A DNA stretch of 64,000 bases, taken from positions 1 through 64,000 of the forward strand of contig DXLO01000007.1 in NCBI GenBank assembly GCA_019414665.1, given 5' to 3'. The stretch's first letter is position 1; each line of letters opens with the position of its first letter. The translations under genes and the position numbers were made by a program. The notes under the pieces are model-generated. The model saw only the letters and a program-made list of their open reading frames with translations, made no database searches and had not been told where the DNA came from. The DNA comes from Bacteroides sp. GTDB lineage: Bacteria > Bacteroidota > Bacteroidia > Bacteroidales > Bacteroidaceae. Of the stretch, positions 62,056 through 64,000 are shown one piece after another.

Positions 62056-64000
62056 TATTCTACGATAGTCATTTCGTCAATCAGGTTCTTGCAACCACCC
62101 AATTTTTCAACGATGAATAATACATAGCGAATATCTACAGCAATACAACGCTGGAGATTGTTGTCGAAATTAATATCACCCGAAAGTGATTCCCAGTTAC
62201 CGTCGAATGCAGCACCAATCAGTTCACCATTACCATTCAACACCGGAGAACCAGAGTTACCACCGGTAATATCGTTGGTAGTAAGGAAACAAGTCGGCAT
62301 TTCACCGTTAGGCAATGCATAGCGACCGAAGTTCTTTGTAGCATACAACTCTTTCAGCTTAGCAGGAACGACAAATTCCGGATTGCTCGGATCTTCTTTT
62401 TCCATTACACCCTTCAGCGTAGTGTAATATTTATAATGGATACCATCCTTCGGATCGTAAGATTTTACGTTACCGTAAGTCAGACGGATAGTAAAGTTTG
62501 CATCCGGAGCTTTCGGAGTTGGAGCATACATTTCACACAAGCCACGTACATATGTCTTATGCAACAAATCGATATTGCCGCTTACTGCATCATACTTTTC
62601 ATTCAGTTTCTTCGACAATTCATTTTTGCTAGAAGAATATTGTACTGCAAGGTCGTTTTCGATAGCTTTAACGGTAGGGTTGCTGATGAAAGCATTGAAG
62701 TTTTTATCGTTAGAGAAAATGCTATTGTCATACAAAGCATCAATGTAAGCATCATAATTGCCTTTATACTTTGTCTGGATAGTCTGATAGAATGCAGGCA
62801 AAGCATCAGCTGGTACACTCTCTGCATACAGCGGAATCAAGACTTTAGCTACCTTACGGTCTACTTCATGATCATAATCCTTGTTGTGTACATCGGCATA
62901 TGCTTCTTTCAGGCTGCTGATAGCTTTTTCAATATCTTTCTTTTTGTTCTTCTGCAAAGCAGTTTTCAAATCGTTGAACAAAACGTATGTAGCGCCAAAC
63001 TCGATACCGCTTCTGAAAGTTTCACTGAAGTAAATCATCTGCTTGGTAATCGGAGTAGCCTTCTGAACATACTCGTCAATCTGGCTTACAACCTTAGCAT
63101 AGTCGGCATTGTTCTGTTCTTTTGCAAACTGCGCAAACTTAGCTTCCTGTTCAGCCTTTGCTTCCAATACTTTATTGTCGACGATAGCCTTGTTCATACC
63201 GATAGAGTTTTTCCAGTAGTTGCTGGAAGAAGCGAACTTACTTGCATACTGGATACGTACCTTATCGCTGGCAGCCATTTCCTTACGCAATACGTTCTGA
63301 CGTGCTTCACGAACTTCAATACGAGGAGTGTTTATTCCTTCCATACGCATTTTCACTTCACTTTCAGTCAGGTAACGGCTGGTGCTTCCCGGGAATCCCA
63401 TAATCATAGCATAGTCGCCTTCCTGCAAACCTTTCAGCGAAATAGCAAGATGCTTCTTCACTTTCAAAGGTACATTGTCGGCACTATATTCAGCCGGGTT
63501 ACCATCTTTATCGGCATAGATACGGAACATAGAGAAGTCACCTGTATGACGCGGCCACATCCAGTTGTCTGTTTCTCCACCGAATTTACCGATTGATGAA
63601 GGAGGAGCAGCTACCATACGCACATCGCTGTATGTCTTGATGAAGAACAGATAAAATCTGTTTCCTTCATAGAACGGAAGAGCTTCGGTAGAAATACCCG
63701 GTTTGTCCTTCAAATCACTATTCTTCAGTTCATCAGCAGCAAGCTTATCCAGATATTCTGCACCAAAAGAATTGATTTCAGTCACTTTTCCGTCTTTGAT
63801 ATCCTGGTTCACCTTGTCGGTTACATCTACAATTCGTTCTACAAACTTAAATGTCAACCCCGGAGTTGGAAGTTCTTCTGAACGGCTTTTTGCCCAAAAT
63901 CCGTCAGTCAGGTAATCGTGTTCAACAGAACTATGCTGCTGGATAGCATCGTAACCACAGTGGTGATTAGTAAGAATCAGTCCGTCTGGAGAAATAATTT
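62055..64000 (-). CDS. dpp7: S46 family dipeptidyl-peptidase, DPP7 type, 5' end outside the window
   Basis: A partial gene: the reading frame is open to the right edge of the window (last full codon at 63996-63998), so about 70 N-terminal residues, including the signal peptide, are missing. The visible part has [20 protein letters not shown] with the catalytic His, [17 protein letters not shown] with the Asp, and [16 protein letters not shown] with the Ser. The residue 18 after the catalytic Ser is Gly (AAFDGNWES), the DPP7 state that favours hydrophobic P1 residues. The internal ATG at 63857 is not the true start. It is first of a coupled pair with dpp11. Confidence 0.92.
   Translation of the reverse strand, partial: IISPDGLILTNHHCGYDAIQQHSSVEHDYLTDGFWAKSRSEELPTPGLTFKFVERIVDVTDKVNQDIKDGKVTEINSFGAEYLDKLAADELKNSDLKDKPGISTEALPFYEGNRFYLFFIKTYSDVRMVAAPPSSIGKFGGETDNWMWPRHTGDFSMFRIYADKDGNPAEYSADNVPLKVKKHLAISLKGLQEGDYAMIMGFPGSTSRYLTESEVKMRMEGINTPRIEVREARQNVLRKEMAASDKVRIQYASKFASSSNYWKNSIGMNKAIVDNKVLEAKAEQEAKFAQFAKEQNNADYAKVVSQIDEYVQKATPITKQMIYFSETFRSGIEFGATYVLFNDLKTALQKNKKKDIEKAISSLKEAYADVHNKDYDHEVDRKVAKVLIPLYAESVPADALPAFYQTIQTKYKGNYDAYIDALYDNSIFSNDKNFNAFISNPTVKAIENDLAVQYSSSKNELSKKLNEKYDAVSGNIDLLHKTYVRGLCEMYAPTPKAPDANFTIRLTYGNVKSYDPKDGIHYKYYTTLKGVMEKEDPSNPEFVVPAKLKELYATKNFGRYALPNGEMPTCFLTTNDITGGNSGSPVLNGNGELIGAAFDGNWESLSGDINFDNNLQRCIAVDIRYVLFIVEKLGGCKNLIDEMTIVE

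Noticed and set aside
62055..63857. Full-length S46 gene starting at the ATG at 63857
   Set aside because: The frame continues with the conserved TNHHC motif to the window edge, so 63857 is an internal Met.
1..64000. CRISPR arrays, tRNA or rRNA genes, insertion sequences, prophage
   Set aside because: No regular repeat-spacer pattern, cloverleaf-like sequence, transposase or phage gene was found on either strand.

Overview
The window is a chromosomal segment from a member of the Bacteroidales, most likely Bacteroides or Phocaeicola. The evidence is low-GC DNA, A-rich leaders without Shine-Dalgarno sequences, recurrent promoters of the Bacteroides type (-7 box TAnnTTTG, often with TTG/TTTG about 19-20 bp upstream), a SusC/SusD polysaccharide utilization locus (PUL), S46 dipeptidyl-peptidases, a B12-dependent ribonucleotide reductase, and family variants typical of Bacteroidota (308-residue NusB, DUF5606, PUR-domain DUF3276 protein). 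Genes are dense and mostly housekeeping. I see no phage, insertion sequence, CRISPR array, tRNA or rRNA.

Layout. 0.1-5.4 kb (+): mutS2, L-serine ammonia-lyase, a HAD phosphatase, rplU-rpmA. 5.5-9 kb (-): nusB, then yajC, a YbbR protein, coaE and a DUF5606 gene. 9.1-12.9 kb: a PUR-domain protein, an SDR oxidoreductase, rplY-pth-S4 protein, and a HIT protein. 12.9-26 kb: a Kef-type antiporter, topB converging on an RsmF-like methyltransferase, thyA-folA, tadA with a small ribbon-helix-helix-like gene, yraN, a MmcQ/YjbR-biotin ligase fusion, a MATE pump converging on a Sel1-repeat gene, and an AI-2E-family permease.

26.3-41.5 kb (-): a host-glycan PUL. Transcription order is two GH20 hexosaminidases, SusC, SusD-like, GH18 endo-glycosidase, a LamG lipoprotein, a discoidin-domain lipoprotein and a third GH20. 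The enzyme set points to GlcNAc-containing glycans such as N-glycans: surface cleavage by GH18, import by SusCD, then exo-trimming by the GH20s. No regulator is encoded beside it. A separate GH95 alpha-fucosidase lies at 51-53.7 kb.

41.8-51 kb: a BASS transporter, an N-acetylmuramoyl-L-alanine amidase with an MCE lipid-transport protein, dnaA, a nitroreductase, and nrdJ-folB. 53.9-58.8 kb (-): the oxidative TCA branch as one operon (aconitase, isocitrate dehydrogenase, citrate synthase). 59-59.8 kb (+): an FtsB/DivIC-like protein and a small membrane protein. 59.9-64 kb (-): two coupled S46 peptidases, DPP7-like (cut by the window end) then DPP11-like.

The most notable points are: a biotin ligase whose N-terminus is a MmcQ/YjbR domain, with an imperfect 22-bp tandem repeat exactly at the junction; an isocitrate dehydrogenase whose coenzyme-site residues look NAD-type; a DPP7/DPP11 pair separable by one Gly/Arg residue; acidic versus basic residues after the lipidated cysteines that predict which PUL lipoproteins are on the surface; and several genes with almost no predicted 5' leader.
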